Shown: positions 27,656 to 39,991, counted from the stretch's first letter. The stretch: DNA of 64,000 nucleotides from Medakamo hakoo (GCA_026636295.1 CP089464.1:310001-374000), one strand, 5' to 3'. The notes: generated from the sequence alone by a model not told the origin. Program-made: numbers and translations.

Positions 27656-30414
27656 TCACACCTCCACGCCCGCCGCGCCGAGCGCCGCCCTCAACCGGTC
27701 CTTCTCCGCGGCCAGCTCGCCCGCCCACGCGCGCAGGGCGGCGCCGCCGTCGGGCATGGTCGCCACCTCCGCCGGGTCGGACAGGCGCGCGACGGCGGAC
27801 GCGAGCTCGCCTTTCACGGCGTAATACCGGGCGCGCAGCGCGTATGGCGCGACCACAGGCGCGGGCGGCGCGCTGGCCGGGGGTGGTGGTGGCGCGGGCG
27901 GCCCGCCCCACCCGCCCGCACCCGCGTCCGGCGTCGAGACCTCCCACCCGCCGTCCGACGCGACGGTGACGACGGGCGGGGCGTACGCGCCGCCCTGTGG
28001 TGGAGGCGGTGGCGGTGGGGGAGGCGTCGCGCCGGCCGCGCCCGTGGTCGGGCCGGAGGCGGCGCGCCCGCCTCCAGCCCGCGCCGCTGCTAGCGCCGCT
28101 TGCGCGTCTTCTAACTTCCTCCGCGCCGCCGCGCCGCCGTCCGGCAGCGCCAGGCTTTTGTCCGCCAGCAGGTTCTTCATGCGGCGAATGACCGCCTCCA
28201 GTTCGGCTTCCGTCGCCGGCGGCGGCGGCGGCGGCGGTGCGGGCCGGAAGATGGCGGACGACGAGGAGGGTGGGGCGCCGCCGCCGCCGCTGCCTGGGGG
28301 GCCGGACTGCGGCGGCGGCGGCGGCGGCGCGGCCGCCTGGGCCGCCCCACCACCCCCACCGCCCCACCGGGATCCCAGGCCTCGCAGGGCCCGGCCCAGC
28401 AGGTCGACGGCCAAGCCGCCGGCCAAGCGGCCCAGGTCGGGCGGGCGGGAGGAGGAGGAGGAAGAGCCGCGGCCACGGCCGCGGCCGGTGCCGGCGCCGC
28501 CGGCCGGCCGGCGAGGTTTGGGCGCGCTCCACGGGTCGCGCGGCCGGCGGCGGCGCCGGGTGCCCGTCCCAAACACCGCGTCTAAAATGTCGAGCAGCGG
28601 GCCCGTGGGCGCGGGCGGCGTGGCCGGCGGGCGACCGGGCGGGCGGGGGGCGGGCGGGGTGCCCGCGCCCCGGCCGCCGGCGAGGGTCGCGCCACGGCCG
28701 CGGCCGCGGCCGCGCCCACGCCCGACGGGCTGGGCGTCCGCCGGGTCGGGGCCGGCCCTGGGTGGGCGGGGCGGGTCGACCGGCCCCCCGCTCTCCCGGG
28801 AATACAGCAGGCCATGGTCGGACGCGCCGGCGAAGCCGGGCAGGTCCATCAGGGCGACGGCTTCGTCGCGCGCGGGGCGGCCCGCGCCGTCGGCCGCGTG
28901 CGTGGCGTTGAGGGCCGCGCACGTTTCGGGCGCGTCCAGCGCCGCCGGGTTCAGGCTGAACAGGTTGGTCACCTCCTCCTGCGTGAAGTACCGCCACGCC
29001 ACGCCGTCCCGCGTGCCCGCCCGCGCCAGGTTGCCCTTGAACACCTGCTTGCGGTAAATCTTCTCCTCGACCGTGCCGGCGCTCACCAGGCGGTACACGA
29101 CGACGTCCTTGGCCTGGCCGATGCGGTACGCCCGGTCCACGGCCTGGTCGTCCGCCGCCGGGTTCCAGGCCGGGTCCGCGACGATGACGCGCGTGGCGGC
29201 GGTCAGGGTCAGGCCCAGCCCGCCGACGGCCGTGGTCAGAAGCATGACGGGCGGGCCGTCGGGCGCCTGGAAGCGCGCGACGCGCGCGGCGCGCTCCGCC
29301 GCCGTCGCGACCGTGCCGTCGATGCGCTCGCACGCCAGGCCCCGCGCGCCCTCCAACTCGGCTTGGATGATGTCGATCAAGACGCGGGACTGCGCAAACA
29401 ACAGGCACCGGTGGCCCTGGGACACCAGGCGGGCGATGAGGGCGGGCGCAAAGGCCGTCTTGCACGACGCGGCCGGCCCCCGCGCCTTGATCGCGTCCAG
29501 CAGCTTTTGTTCGAGTTCGGCGGCGGCGACGTCCAGGTAGGTGGGCCCCGTACCGCCGCCGTCTTCTTCAGGGAGCGGCGCGTCCGCGCCGCCCAGGTCG
29601 ACGCGCCGGCGGGCGGATGGAGAGGGGCCCAGGCCGCGGCCGCGGCCGCGGCCACCACGGCCCGCGCCACGGCCACGGCCACGGCCCGCACCAGGCGGCT
29701 TGTACTCCTCGTCGCCGGCTTCATCCTCGCCGCCGTCGTCTTCTTCAGATGCGACGCCGGCCGCGCCGGCGACGGCCGCGGCCGCCGCGCGTTCGGTCAG
29801 CAGGGCGGGGTGGTCGCACACCTTTTTCAGCGTGGAGATGGCGGCCAGGACGGACCCCGTGCGGTTGAGCGCCGCCCGGACGGGGGCAGACTGCAGGAAA
29901 GACCCGTAAATCTGGCGCTGGACGTCCGTCAGGCGCAGCCAGACGACCAGGTCGGTCTTTGTGCCGAGCGCCGCCGGCGCGGGCGGCTTGAGGGCGCCGG
30001 ACGAGCCGTCCTCGTCGTCGTCGTCGTCCGCCTCGTCGTCGTCGTCGGCTGTCGACGAAGAGGCCGTAGACCCGAAGACGGACGCTTTGTCCCGTCGTAA
30101 AAAACAGGGCGCCAAGCGGGCCCGCAGCTCCGCGGCCGCGCCCGCGCCCGCCGCGCGCTCGCGTTCCGACGCGCCCCGGTCCGCCCCGGCCGTGATGGGC
30201 CGCTCGAAGTCGGCCTTGAACGCCTTGGCGTCGCCCAACAGTCCCGGCGCCGCCCAGTCCATGAGCGTGAACAGCTCACCCAGGTCGTTCTGGACGGGCG
30301 TGCCGGACAGGACGACGCGCGTGCGGACGGGGATGGTGGAGATGCGGGCCATCAACTGTGTCCGCGCGTTCTTGAGCCTGTGCCCCTCATCGCAAATGAG
30401 CACGTCCCACGCGC

Positions 30415-30446
<32 letters not shown>

Positions 30447-31426
30447 GGCAGGGTCGGCGCGCCGCCGCCACCACCACCGCCCAGGGCGGACGCGTTGTGG
30501 AGGACCATGCCGTACGTCGTCAGGAGGATGCCGCGGCCCCGGCCCTTTTCAGCGACGGCTTGCAGGGACGCCTCCCGCTCCGACGGGTTGGGCGACAGGT
30601 ACTCGCGGACGTAGGGCCCCAGGCCCACGCCGGCCAGCTCGGCCGCCCACTGGGCCAGGAGCGTCTTGGGCGCGACGACCAGCGCGCGCCGGGCCAGGCC
30701 GGAGTCGAACGCGCCCGCCAAGAACGCGGAGCACTGCATCGTCTTGCCCAGGCCCATGTCGTCCGCGAGCAGGCCGCCCCACGTGCGCAGGCCGCCAGCG
30801 GCGACGGGCGCCCCGGGCGGCGGGGACGCCGCCCGCTGGCCGCCCGCGACGAGGAGCGAGTGCAGCCAGGCGACGCCGTCGCGCTGGTGGGCGTACAGCC
30901 GCCCGGCGACGTCGCCGCGGAGGATGAGCTCGTAGGCGGAGCCGGCGCCCAGGACCAGGGGCGGGCCGGCCGGCGGGGGCGGGGTGGCCGGGCCGGGAGG
31001 CGGCGCGCCGGGAGCCTGGGCGGTCGCGGCCGCGGCTCCACGGCCGCGGCCGCGGCCCCTGCCACGGCCGCTGGAGGTCGTCGGCGCAGCGCGTGGGCCG
31101 GGCGTCGGTGCGACGTCCAGCGCCGCCAGCGCGTCCGCCAAGTCGTCGCTCTCCACGCCGTCGTCGATGACTTCGACCACGTCGTCTTCATCGCCGTCGT
31201 CATCAGACGACACGATGACTCGCGCGGCCCGGGCGGACAGGGCCTGGTTTTCCAACGCATGCGGGTCGTCTTCGTCGTCCGAGTGCGAGAGCGGCACGCC
31301 CGCCGCTTTGGCGACGGTCGTCGCGCCCGCAGTGGCGGCAGATCCACCGCCACGAGCACGCCGCTGTTCGGCCAAGCGTTTGACGGCGGCTGCAGTGGCG
31401 GCTTTGCGGTCTGTCGCGCGAGGCAT
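27656..31426 (-). CDS. SNF2-family ATPase, ERCC6L/CHR24-like
   Basis: Intronless, 1,256 aa from the ATG at 31426. SNF2 proteins are ATP-driven DNA translocases that remodel chromatin. The N-terminus is acidic with DDEDD and VIDDGVESDD stretches and an RG-repeat (GRGRGRGRGRG), probably disordered. The ATPase core: LYAHQRDGVAWLHSLL, Walker A DDMGLGKT (~residue 224), LVVAPKTLLAQW, DEGH (~344), LSGTPVQNDLGELFTLMDW. C-terminal lobe: LFAQSRVLIDII, MLLTTAVGGLGLTLTAATR, DPAWNPAADDQAVDRAYRIGQ (~760) and YRKQVFKGNL. That last block is typical of ERCC6L/PICH and plant CHR24, recombination or segregation factors, rather than CSB. The C-terminal ~400 residues are Gly/Pro/Ala-rich with a helical end. Insertions of Asp, Gly and RG repeats split the lobes. 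Confidence 0.9.
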
Positions 31427-31687
31427 TGCGACAGTCGAGCGCGCGTGGTGCGCGCGGCGGGCGGGCGGTGAGGCTCGAATGGTCCAATCCACTCGCCCCA
31501 GGGCGAGGCGTGGGCGGGTCAGTCAGGTGTGCAGCAGGCCTGGCCGGAGGTGCGCGGCGGATTGGCCGCGGCGACCGCGGTGGGAACGTCGTGGATGGAT
31601 GGTGTGAGGGGGGCGAGCCCGCCGCGCGCGCCCGACCTGCTGTCTCCCACACAGACATGACCTCCCCTCCCCGCCCCCACCCCGCCC

Positions 31688-33014
31688 CTACGAAAACTCT
31701 CTGTCCTTGAGGAGGGCGGGCGCAATCAACGCCCAGGTGTACAACCCGGCACACACCCACTGCGCCACGGCCTTCACCCAAAAGCTCAACCAGCCGCGGT
31801 CCACTGTCAGCGCGGCCGTCGGGTTTGTCAGGCCCGTCGTGTCCCACGACAGAAATACCATGGCCGCGAACGCCGTGCCGGTGGCAAAGATGAGGGAGAA
31901 GAAGTCGGGGCGGTACGGCAGGTCGGCGTCTTCGCCGTCGGCCGTGGCGGCGGCTTCAGCGTCTCCACCCGCGGGCCGGTCGCCCTCACCCTTGGCCGTC
32001 GTCGAAAACTTTGAGTGTTCCGTCGAGGACGAGACCGTCGTGTACGCCAGCGAACAAAAGGTCAGGATGAGGCCGACGATGCGCAGGGCCAGCGTCCCTC
32101 CACGGCTGGTGCTGGACCCGGCGGGCGCGCAGGCATTGCCTTCCGGGACGGAGGCGAGGGCCGACCAGGCGGAGTACGCTGTGTACGCAAACACCGCGCC
32201 GGACGTGAGGAGGCCCGCAGCCGGCGGCCGCCAGGGCGTCATGGACAGGAGCGTGTAGGCCAACGCCATCACCAACGTCCACGTGATGAAAAAGATGTGG
32301 AGGGAGCAGGTCGGCCGCGGCGCCCAGAATTTGTACAGCAGGCCCAGGCCGGCGAGGCCGCCGCCGTAGAAGAGCGCGGAACCGGCGATGAGGCCCGCCG
32401 CGGCCTCGCGGTCGAGCAGCCATTCATTCATGCCAAAGATGAAGTCGATCAGGATGATGATCTGGAAGACGAGGAAGATGGCGGCCAAGACGCGGGCGGC
32501 CTGTTTGGGGGGGGGGGGGGGGACGAAAAAGCTCCATGCCATGAGATGTCTCGGATGGATGGGATGGGACGGAGAGGGGAAGGCGACAGCGCGCCGTCCA
32601 CACCCCTCACCCCACAGCGCTCACCTGTCCAAAGCCGACGAAGACGCCGTTCGGAATGGCAAAGGCAGACGCGCACAGCCCGGCCCACACCAGCATCTGC
32701 AGCGGCGGGCAGCCCGAATGGAACAGCCGCCGCGGGTTGTTGGCCCGCGTCACGCCCGCGGTCAGCAGGGCGTGCGCCCCAAAGAACAGGACGCCACCCC
32801 ACGCGATGCGCAGGACGGCGCCCTTCCCAATGCACGCGGCCTCGGCCGCAGCCGGCGCGTCGCCGACCGCGCACTGGGACAGGGGGCCGATGAAGCGCAA
32901 GACTTTGGACCCGTACGCGCGCCCGACCCACATGGCCACGGCCTGGGCGACGAAGCCGGCCAGGTACAGCCACTTGGCGGCGTTGGGTGGGAGGGCCAGG
33001 CAGGCGGGGGCCAT
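31688..33014 (-). CDS. SERINC (serine incorporator/TMS) multipass membrane protein
   Basis: Exons 32625-33014 and 31688-32500 (400 aa), intron 124 bp with donor GTGAGC and an acceptor AAACAG preceded on the sense strand by a 16-base C run. SERINC proteins have 10-11 membrane helices and behave as lipid scramblases or as promoters of serine incorporation into lipids, in endomembranes and the plasma membrane. Hallmarks: RIAWGGVLFFGAHALLTAGV, NGVFVGFGQ, then FLVFQIIILIDFIF across the splice, LGLLYKFWAPRP, TWTLVMALAYTLLS, and near the C-terminus FFSLIFATGTAFAAMVFLSW and SFWVKAVAQWVCAGLYTWAL with the acidic loop DADLPYRPDFFS. It lacks the very N-terminal Cys-rich segment of many SERINCs. It is divergent from TRAPPC10. 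Confidence 0.93.
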
Positions 33015-33416
33015 GGTGTGCCGCGTCCGGAGCGCGCGCTCTACAGGCGGGTGCGGCGTCAACCCCTCTCTCCCGCCTGTGTGTGTGTCACGGCGCGTGC
33101 GGGGTCCTCGCTCGCTTCCCCACAGGCAGCCGGGCGAAGGTTTGTCGGCGGTGCGCGCGCGGCGCGCAGAGAGTCTCTCGCGCGAAACAGAGCCGCACGC
33201 TCTCTCCTACACGCTTTCTTGGCTATGCGTCACGCGCGTGTGAGCGAGGCCGTTCGCGCGTGCCACTTCGGAAGGCGTTGGGGGCCTCTCGGACGACGGG
33301 CTGTGTCCTCTGTTTTCCCTTGACAAATTTGGTGTGAAGTGGGCAGTCCGACGAAAGGCGCGCGGCGCGTCGTCTCGCCCGCGCGGCGAACAAAAAAAAA
33401 GGGGGGGCCGTCCACG
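33015..33416. promoter_or_regulatory. Divergent promoter region (SERINC / TRAPPC10)
   Basis: 402 bp between outward starts, containing a GT repeat near 33080 and an A9 then G7 run about 20 bases before the TRAPPC10 ATG. No gene is seen. Confidence 0.45.
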
Positions 33417-36400
33417 ATGGCGACCTCACCACCGCGCCCGCGCTTCGTCATCGAAGTGGAAGACACGGCGGGTCTGTGGCCCAGTGTGGAAAAGGTAAGC
33501 TGTGCCTGTTTGCCGCGCGCCCGTCCCATCAATTTTTTTGCGCCGCTCCCTCCATGCATTCGTTTGCTCACGGCCGCCTCCCGCCCTCATACACAGGACG
33601 TCTCCACCCTCTCCCCGCTCCGCGACTTTGTCCTCACCAATAAGTTTGGCAACGCCATCGACGTGGGCGACCTGGATGTCCGGTGAGTTCGGTGTTTGTG
33701 TTTTTTTCCTCGGTCGCGCCGCGCGCCGCTCTCAACCCGCCCTCTCATGCCATGCCACACCCCCGTCCGCCGCTCTCACGCCTCCGCCCATCCAACGCCA
33801 GCTTCGTCCTGTCCACCGACCCGGCCATCGCCCGCCTGCGCGCCGCGGCCGCCGGCCTGGCGCATTCCCCGGCCTCACCGTCTCCACCGCCCACCACGCG
33901 CGGCGGGCCCGCCACCTGGTTTCGCTCCCCGGTCGCGAGCCTCGTCCTCGTCGGCGGCGACGACGCGGACGAGTACAAGCGCCTCGGCGTCGTGCGTGCG
34001 GCGGTGCGAGCGGTGGCGGACCGAGTAGCGGCGGGCGGCGGGACGGGCGCGCCGGCGGACTGGGCGCTGCTGTACGTGCCGCCGTCCACCGATGGCGGCG
34101 CCCCCCCCGCTGGAGAGAAGGCTGCGGGCCGCATGCTGGCCGCCCTGCGCGCGGACTGGTCCACCCGGCGCCACGACCGGTGCGTGCGGTTGGGCGGGAG
34201 TGACGGCCGCGCCTGGGCGGGCGCGTTGAGCTCGCTGCTGGCGGGCGCCGCGCGGGCGTCCCTGGAAGCGCGGCGGCGGGCGTACGAGGCGTCCGCCAGC
34301 GCCGCGGCCGCGGCCGCGGCCGCGGCCCCCTCCCCGTCCTCGTTCGCCCCGCTCTTCCTGGCCAAAGATTCGCTGGCGACTCTGCTGGAAGCGGCGGGCG
34401 CCGGCGACGAAGCTTTGAGGGAGCGCGGCGAACTGGAGGCGCTGTACCTTGCGCACGCGGCCGGCGGCGGCGGCGGCGGCGGCGTGTCCGCCAGCGCCAG
34501 CGGCGCCGCCACCCCGCCGCGCGGCGCCGCGCTCCCGCCCGGCGCCGACGCGGCGTCCCTCATCTCCGCGTCCTGGCGGGCGACGCGCCGGGCCGGCCTG
34601 GAACCCGGCGGCCCGCCCGACCTGTTCTTTAGGCAAGCCCTGTTTGCGGGCCAGGCCCGGCTGCTGCTGGCGGGCGGGCGGCCGGCAGAGGCCGCGGCGG
34701 CGGGCGCGCGCTTTGTGGCCTCACTGACCACGGCGCTCGCCGCGCGCCGTGCGGCCGGGCGGGTGCCCAACCTGTTCCCGGAAGCGTGGAGCGCGTCCGC
34801 GTGCATTGCCCTGGTCAACGCGCTGGGCCCGGCGCTGGCGACCCGGTGCGCGCCGGGCCTGGTCGCCGCCGGCGGCGGCGGTGGTGGGGGCGCGGCGCCG
34901 CCGCCGTCGCTCTCGTGGCGGCCGTCCGAAGACTTTGGCGGCGGCGCCGACGCCCCGCCCCCGCCGCCCGCCCCGCCGGGTCCGGGCGTCGGCCCTGACG
35001 CCGGGTGGGGCCTGGCCTTGGCCTCCTGGCTGGACGACCCGGCGGCCCGTGGGGCGGCGGCCGCGACGGCGGCGGGCGCGATGGGCGGTGCCGACCCGGC
35101 CACGACACGCGCGCTGTGCGCCCGCGCGGGCGACCTCGCCTGCGCGGCCCGGGACGCGTGGGCCCGCCTGGCCCTGGCGTGCGTGCCGGGCGCGGCCGCG
35201 GCGGGTGTCTCCGCCCGGGACGATCGCCTGGCCGGCCTGGCGCCCGCGCCCCTGGCGGCGGCGACGCCCTCACCCGCGAAAAGGCGCGGGGGCGGTGGCG
35301 GCGGCGGCGGGGGCGGCGGCGGCGGTGGTGGGAGCGGCGGCGACGGCCACCTCGTCGCCGCGGCGGCCGCGCCGGCCCCCGCACCCCCACCGGCGTCGTC
35401 GGACGTGGGGACGGGCAGCGCGCCCGGCACGCCCCGCGCGCCTCGCTCCCGCCTCGGGCCCGAGGGCGGTGGGGCGGGCGGGGAGGCCGTCGCGCTCCAG
35501 ACACTCCCGCCCACGCCCGTGGGCAAGGGCGGCGAGGAGGCGGACGGGCCTGAGGCGGGCGCGTCCGCTCCGCCGCCTGCCAAGCTCACGTCTGCATCCT
35601 CCGGCTCCGGCTCGGGCCGCCGCCTGTTGCAGCGGGCGCCTGAACTGCTGCGCGTGCGGGCGGCGGCCAGTGCGGCCGCGGTCGCGCCATCAGAGGGTGG
35701 GTCTGTTTCGGGCGGGTCCACCGCCGGCGCCGGCCCGCCGCCGTCCGAGCCTGCCATCGACCCTGCTGCCGCCGAAGCCGCGGCCGAGTCCGACGCCGAA
35801 TCCGCGTCCCCGCCCGGCACGCCCAAAAGCGGGAGGAAGGGAGGCGGGGCCGTGGCCTCGACCACGCCCACCACCCCTGGCGCCCCCGCCTCCACCCCGC
35901 CACCCTGGGTCACCGACCCGCGCCTGGTCGCGGGGCTGGCGTCTCCCGCAGCTGCCGCCAGCCTATGGCTTGCCCTGACAGGCGCGGCCGCGACCGCGTA
36001 CGCGGCGGCGGGGCGGCCGCGTCGCGCGGCGGCGCTGGCCGCGAGCGCTGCGCCCGCGCTGGCCGCTGCGGGCGACAGCGCCGGTGCGGCGGCGGCCTTG
36101 GCTGCGCACGCGGCCGCCGCGTCGTCTGACGGATGGCCCACACTCACAGGCACCCTCCTGGCATCTGCCGCGGACCAGACGCGCGGGGCTGGGCTGGCCG
36201 TCCGCCCCGCGGACGCGCTGGCGGTGTTGGCGCTGCCGCCCGCGGCCGTCGGGCCGGCCGCGCGCGAGGCCGCCCAGGCGGATTTGGAGGCGGCGGCCGC
36301 GGACGAACCCGTCCGGACAGGGCCTGCCATTGTTCTGGTCGCCGCGCCTGGCGCGTCCTCCCGCTTGGCCGTGGGTGCTCGCGCGCCGAGTGGCGAGCGC

Positions 36401-38467
36401 GGCGGCGACGCCCTGCGTCCGCCTGCTGGTGGAAACGGAGGCGCGGGCGCCGGCTCTGTTGGCGTGCCCGCGTCCGTGTCTGCCGCCCTCCTGTCCTCCC
36501 TCCCACGCCCGCTGGCGTGCGCTGCGGTCTCACTGCGCCTGGCGATCTTACAAGAGGTCACGCTGCAAGACGACGACGACGATGGCGGCGGCGGCGGCGG
36601 CGGCGAAACTCGCTTCCATGCAGAGTGGCGCGAGACGGAGAGCGTGGAGGTCGCGGCGACGGCGCCCGACGGTTCGTCCGCCCTCACCCTCTCCCCTGGC
36701 CAGCCAACCCTCATCACAGCCGCCCTGGCCCCGCTGACGCGTGGGCTGTACGCCCTGCGCGGCGCGGGGCTGAGCCTGGACGGCGGCGGGCGGGCGCGGC
36801 TGAGTGTCGGGGTGGGCGGCGGCGGCGGTGGCGCTGCTGCCTGGCCGGTGCCGACCGGCGGCGGCGGCGGCGGCGGCGCGCACGAGGCTGTGGTGTTGGT
36901 GGTGGGCCCGGCCGTGGCCGCGGCCCGGCTGAGTGCGCGGAACGCCGCCCTCGTCGCCGGTGCCGGGCAGTGGGTGGGCGTGGACGTCGTCGCCGGGCAC
37001 AGTGCGCAAACCGTGGCGCCGCCCAGCCTGGCCTTGCACCTGGCGCCCGCGCCGCCGCCGCCACCCCAGTCTCAGGCCATCTCGGCAGGCCCGGCGCCCG
37101 TGGCGCTGGCCCTGGGACCGGGCACGCCCCTGTGCGTGGGCGACCAGCCGGCGGCGGCGGCGACGACCGCCGCCAGTCCGTCCCCCTCCCTCGGTGCGCC
37201 GTGGATCCTCGCGTCGCCCGCCCTGCCGGGGCCGGCGGCGACGGTGTGGGTGTGGGCCAGCCCGGCGACGCCACCCGCACCCCGCCTGGCCGTCCCCGTC
37301 GAACCGGCGCCGCGGGCGTCGCGGCGGCGGGCCGCCGTCGCGCCCTCGCCACCATCCGCTGTGCCGCCGTCGCCACGCCGCGCGGCTGCCGCGGCCGCGG
37401 CGGCCGCCCTGGTGGCCACTCCGCTGGAAAAGGCTGCCAAGGCCGACGCCGCCCGGGCGCCTGAGTCTCTGACGTGCGCGGCGGGCGTGGCGGGGCTGGA
37501 CGCGCTGCTGGAGGTTGGTGGAGGGGGCGGCAGTGCGGCCGCCGCGCGCACGCACGCGGCGCGCCTCGCCTTCCCCGTCTCCTCGCCGCTGGAGGCCGGC
37601 CTGCGCGCGCGGCGCACGGGTGGGCCGTCGTCGCCCGCCGTGGTTGAGGTCGCTCTGCGTGCGCGGGCCGACCTGCCGTGGCCTGTCCGGGTGACGGGCG
37701 TGAAGCTTCTGGGAGCGGGCGGCGGCGGCGGTGGGGACGGCGCAGGCGCGGCCGCCACGCCGCCGCCCGCCCTCGCCCTGGCCGGCCCGCTCTCCCCGTC
37801 CCCGCCCCTGACCCTGCCCCCGGGCGGCCTGGCTCACTTCTTAGGCCTGGCCGGCCTGAGCGGGAGTGGTGGGTGCGGCTGGCTGGAGATCGGGTGGGAG
37901 GCCGTGGGGCGCGGCGCTGGCGCGTCGCCCCCGCCACCACCGCCCGGCGCGTCAGCGCCGGCGGGGACGGTGCGGCTTGCTTACGACCTCGTCCTCCCGC
38001 CTCCATCCGATGACGAGGAGGAAGATGTGGAAGCAGGAGGCGAGGAGGCGGCCGGCCGGCCAGCTTCGACTGCAGGCGCCGCCGCCCCTCCTCCAGCCGA
38101 CCCGGCCCGCACGCCCATCTCCGTCCGGCTGCTCGGGCCCTTCACCGCCACCGCGGCCGCGCCCACAACCTTGTGCTGGCGCCTGGAGCGTGGGACACGG
38201 TCCCTGCCACCCGGGGTCCCGCCTGTAGTCCGCTTCGAGCTGGCCGCGCCGGCCGGGTGGGGCCCGCCGGCCGTCCTGGCCGGCGCTGCACACCTGGCGC
38301 CGCACCCAGGCGCGGCTGCGGTCGTGGAAGCGGCGTGGACGCCCACGTCCCCAGGCCCGCTGCGGGCGCCGGCCCTGACCATCACAGCGGGCGGGGTGGG
38401 GCGGGACGTGAGTGGGGCAGGCGGCCTGGCGGCCGCGGCGGTCGTGCACGTGAGGGAACACGCATGA
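33417..38467 (+). CDS. TRAPPC10: TRAPP II subunit TRAPPC10 (Trs130-like)
   Basis: Exons 33417-33494, 33597-33682 and 33802-38467 (1,609 aa); introns of 102 and 119 bp sit in the first 165 coding bases with donors GTAAGC and GTGAGT. TRAPPII is the exchange factor for Rab11-type GTPases at the trans-Golgi. Recognisable N-terminal blocks: FVIEVEDTAGLWPSV, LSPLRDF, NAIDVGDLDVRFVLS, FRSPVASLVLVGGDDADEYK, AKDSLATLLEAAG, RERGELEALYLAHAAG. The C-terminal ~400 residues are beta-rich Trs130-type material (HLAPHPGAAAVVEAAWTP, ALTITAGGVGRDVSG). It is far longer than human TRAPPC10 (~1,260 aa) because of Ala, Gly and Ser/Pro tracts in the middle. It is convergent with the NOG1-like gene, only 60 bp between stops. 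Confidence 0.85.
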
Positions 38468-38527
38468 ACCTGTGGAGAGAGGTGCGTGGGTGCCCTGCAA
38501 AAAAAAAAAAACGAGGCAGCACTTTTT

Positions 38528-39991
38528 TCACGGGCCGGCGCCACCCATCCACCCCCTCGCCCGCGCCCCGCTCAACGCGGCCAACACGGCCGCCTGCAGG
38601 TCTTCCAACCCCCGGCCTTCCTGCTGGACGGCCACACGCACAGCGTGCGGCATGGCCGCGACCAGGTCGGCGGCGCTCCGGACTTCGGACGGCGCGCCCC
38701 CGCCGCCGCCGCCGCCCGCCACCGCGCGCGCGTCGGCCTCGGCCACCGCCGCCTCCACCAGGTCGACCTTCGACAGGACGTCCACCCACGGCCGGGCGCC
38801 GCCGGCCGGCTCCCCGAACGCGTCCCACAGTTCTTGGCGCACCGCCCACTGTTCGGCCGGCGACGAGCCGCACCGCCCGGACGGGTCGGCGACAAAGACC
38901 ACGGCGGTCGGCAGGTGGGCCAGGCACGCGAGCGTGAGGCGCTCCATCGCATTGCGGTCCGCGTCCGGCCGGGCCAGCAGGCCGGGCGTGTCCGTGACCT
39001 GGTGGCGGGCGCCGCCCACAAAGAAATGACCGACCGAGACGGACCGGGTGGTGAAGGGGTAGGCCGCGACGCTGGGCGCGCCGGAGGACAGCGCGCGGAC
39101 GATGGAGCTTTTGCCGACGTTTGGCGCGCCCACCAGCGCGAGCGTGGGCAGCGCCGCTTCGACGGACGGCAGGCGGCGCAGGGCTTTGGCAACTTCGCGC
39201 AGCGAGTCCAGGGGTGGAGCTGCTTTGGACGTGAACGCCTTCTCCAGCGCGGCCCGCCCCGCCGCCTCGGCGTCCGCGGCCGCGGCCTTGGTGCGGGTTT
39301 TGGCCGCCGCGGCCGCCGCGGCCTTGCCCGTCTCCAGCACCGCCCGCCGCCCGGCGTCCAGGCGGGCGAGCGTCCGCGCGTACCGCTCCGCGCCCGCGCC
39401 CTCGGTCGCAGACCCGCCGGCGTGCGAGGCCAGCGTGAGGTCCAGCAACGCGGCCTCGAACGGGTGGAGGGCCGACGGCCGGGGGAAGGCCCGGACGAGC
39501 GCGCCCAGGGGCGTGCACACGGCCTGCGCCAGCGCGTCCAGCCGCGCCGCGGCGGCGGAGCCGGGGGACGGCGCCGCGCCCGGCTTGTGGGCGGGCTTGG
39601 GCCGGGACTTGGCCGCCCGCCTCGTCGCGCCGGACAGGTGTTCGGCCGGCAGTGGGACGACGGGCAGGCGGGCAAAGGCACCGGTCGGGGGTGGAGGCGG
39701 CGCGGACGAGGTCGTCGCGGCCGCGCCCGACGCGGCACGCAGCGCGTCGTCGCCGCCGCTCCCATGCTCCGCCTCTGCCAGAGCGGCTGCACGGGCTACT
39801 AGAGAAGGCTTGGCTGTCCACGTTGGTGGAGTCGGGGCGGGCTTGGTGGTGGCGGCGCGGCTGAGAAGGAATGGCGGCGGCGGCGGCGAGAGCAGCGCAT
39901 GCCGGCTGTGCAGGAGGCCGCCGCCCGCGCCGGCCGCCGGCCGGCATGCGCGCACGGTAGCCATCGAGCGCGCGGCCAGCCGGGCCATCAT
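38528..39991 (-). CDS. NOG1-like GTPase, probably organellar
   Basis: Intronless, 487 aa from the first of two consecutive ATGs at 39991. OBG/NOG-type GTPases help mature the large ribosomal subunit. N-terminus: ~100 residues rich in Ala/Arg/Pro with SRAATT, like an organelle-targeting peptide. Middle: NOG1-type helical bundle (LHPFEAALLDLTLA, YARTLARLDAGRRAVLETG, SLREVAKALRRLPSVEAALP). G domain: G1 LVGAPNVGKSS (~residue 289), G2 AAYPFTTRSVSVGHF, G3 DTPGL, FVADPSGRCGSSPAEQWAVR, G4 SKVD (NKxD usual). Nucleolar NOG1 carries a long basic C-terminal extension which is missing here, so I favour a plastid or mitochondrial bacterial-like paralogue. It is divergent from the TFIIIC gene with only 104 bp between starts. 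Confidence 0.87.
   Translation of the reverse strand: MMARLAARSMATVRACRPAAGAGGGLLHSRHALLSPPPPPFLLSRAATTKPAPTPPTWTAKPSLVARAAALAEAEHGSGGDDALRAASGAAATTSSAPPPPPTGAFARLPVVPLPAEHLSGATRRAAKSRPKPAHKPGAAPSPGSAAAARLDALAQAVCTPLGALVRAFPRPSALHPFEAALLDLTLASHAGGSATEGAGAERYARTLARLDAGRRAVLETGKAAAAAAAKTRTKAAAADAEAAGRAALEKAFTSKAAPPLDSLREVAKALRRLPSVEAALPTLALVGAPNVGKSSIVRALSSGAPSVAAYPFTTRSVSVGHFFVGGARHQVTDTPGLLARPDADRNAMERLTLACLAHLPTAVVFVADPSGRCGSSPAEQWAVRQELWDAFGEPAGGARPWVDVLSKVDLVEAAVAEADARAVAGGGGGGGAPSEVRSAADLVAAMPHAVRVAVQQEGRGLEDLQAAVLAALSGARARGWMGGAGP

Noticed and set aside
33745-36717. A 990-codon minus-strand open frame opposite TRAPPC10
   Set aside because: Low-complexity Pro/Ala/Ser/Arg shadow of the real gene with no recognisable motif.
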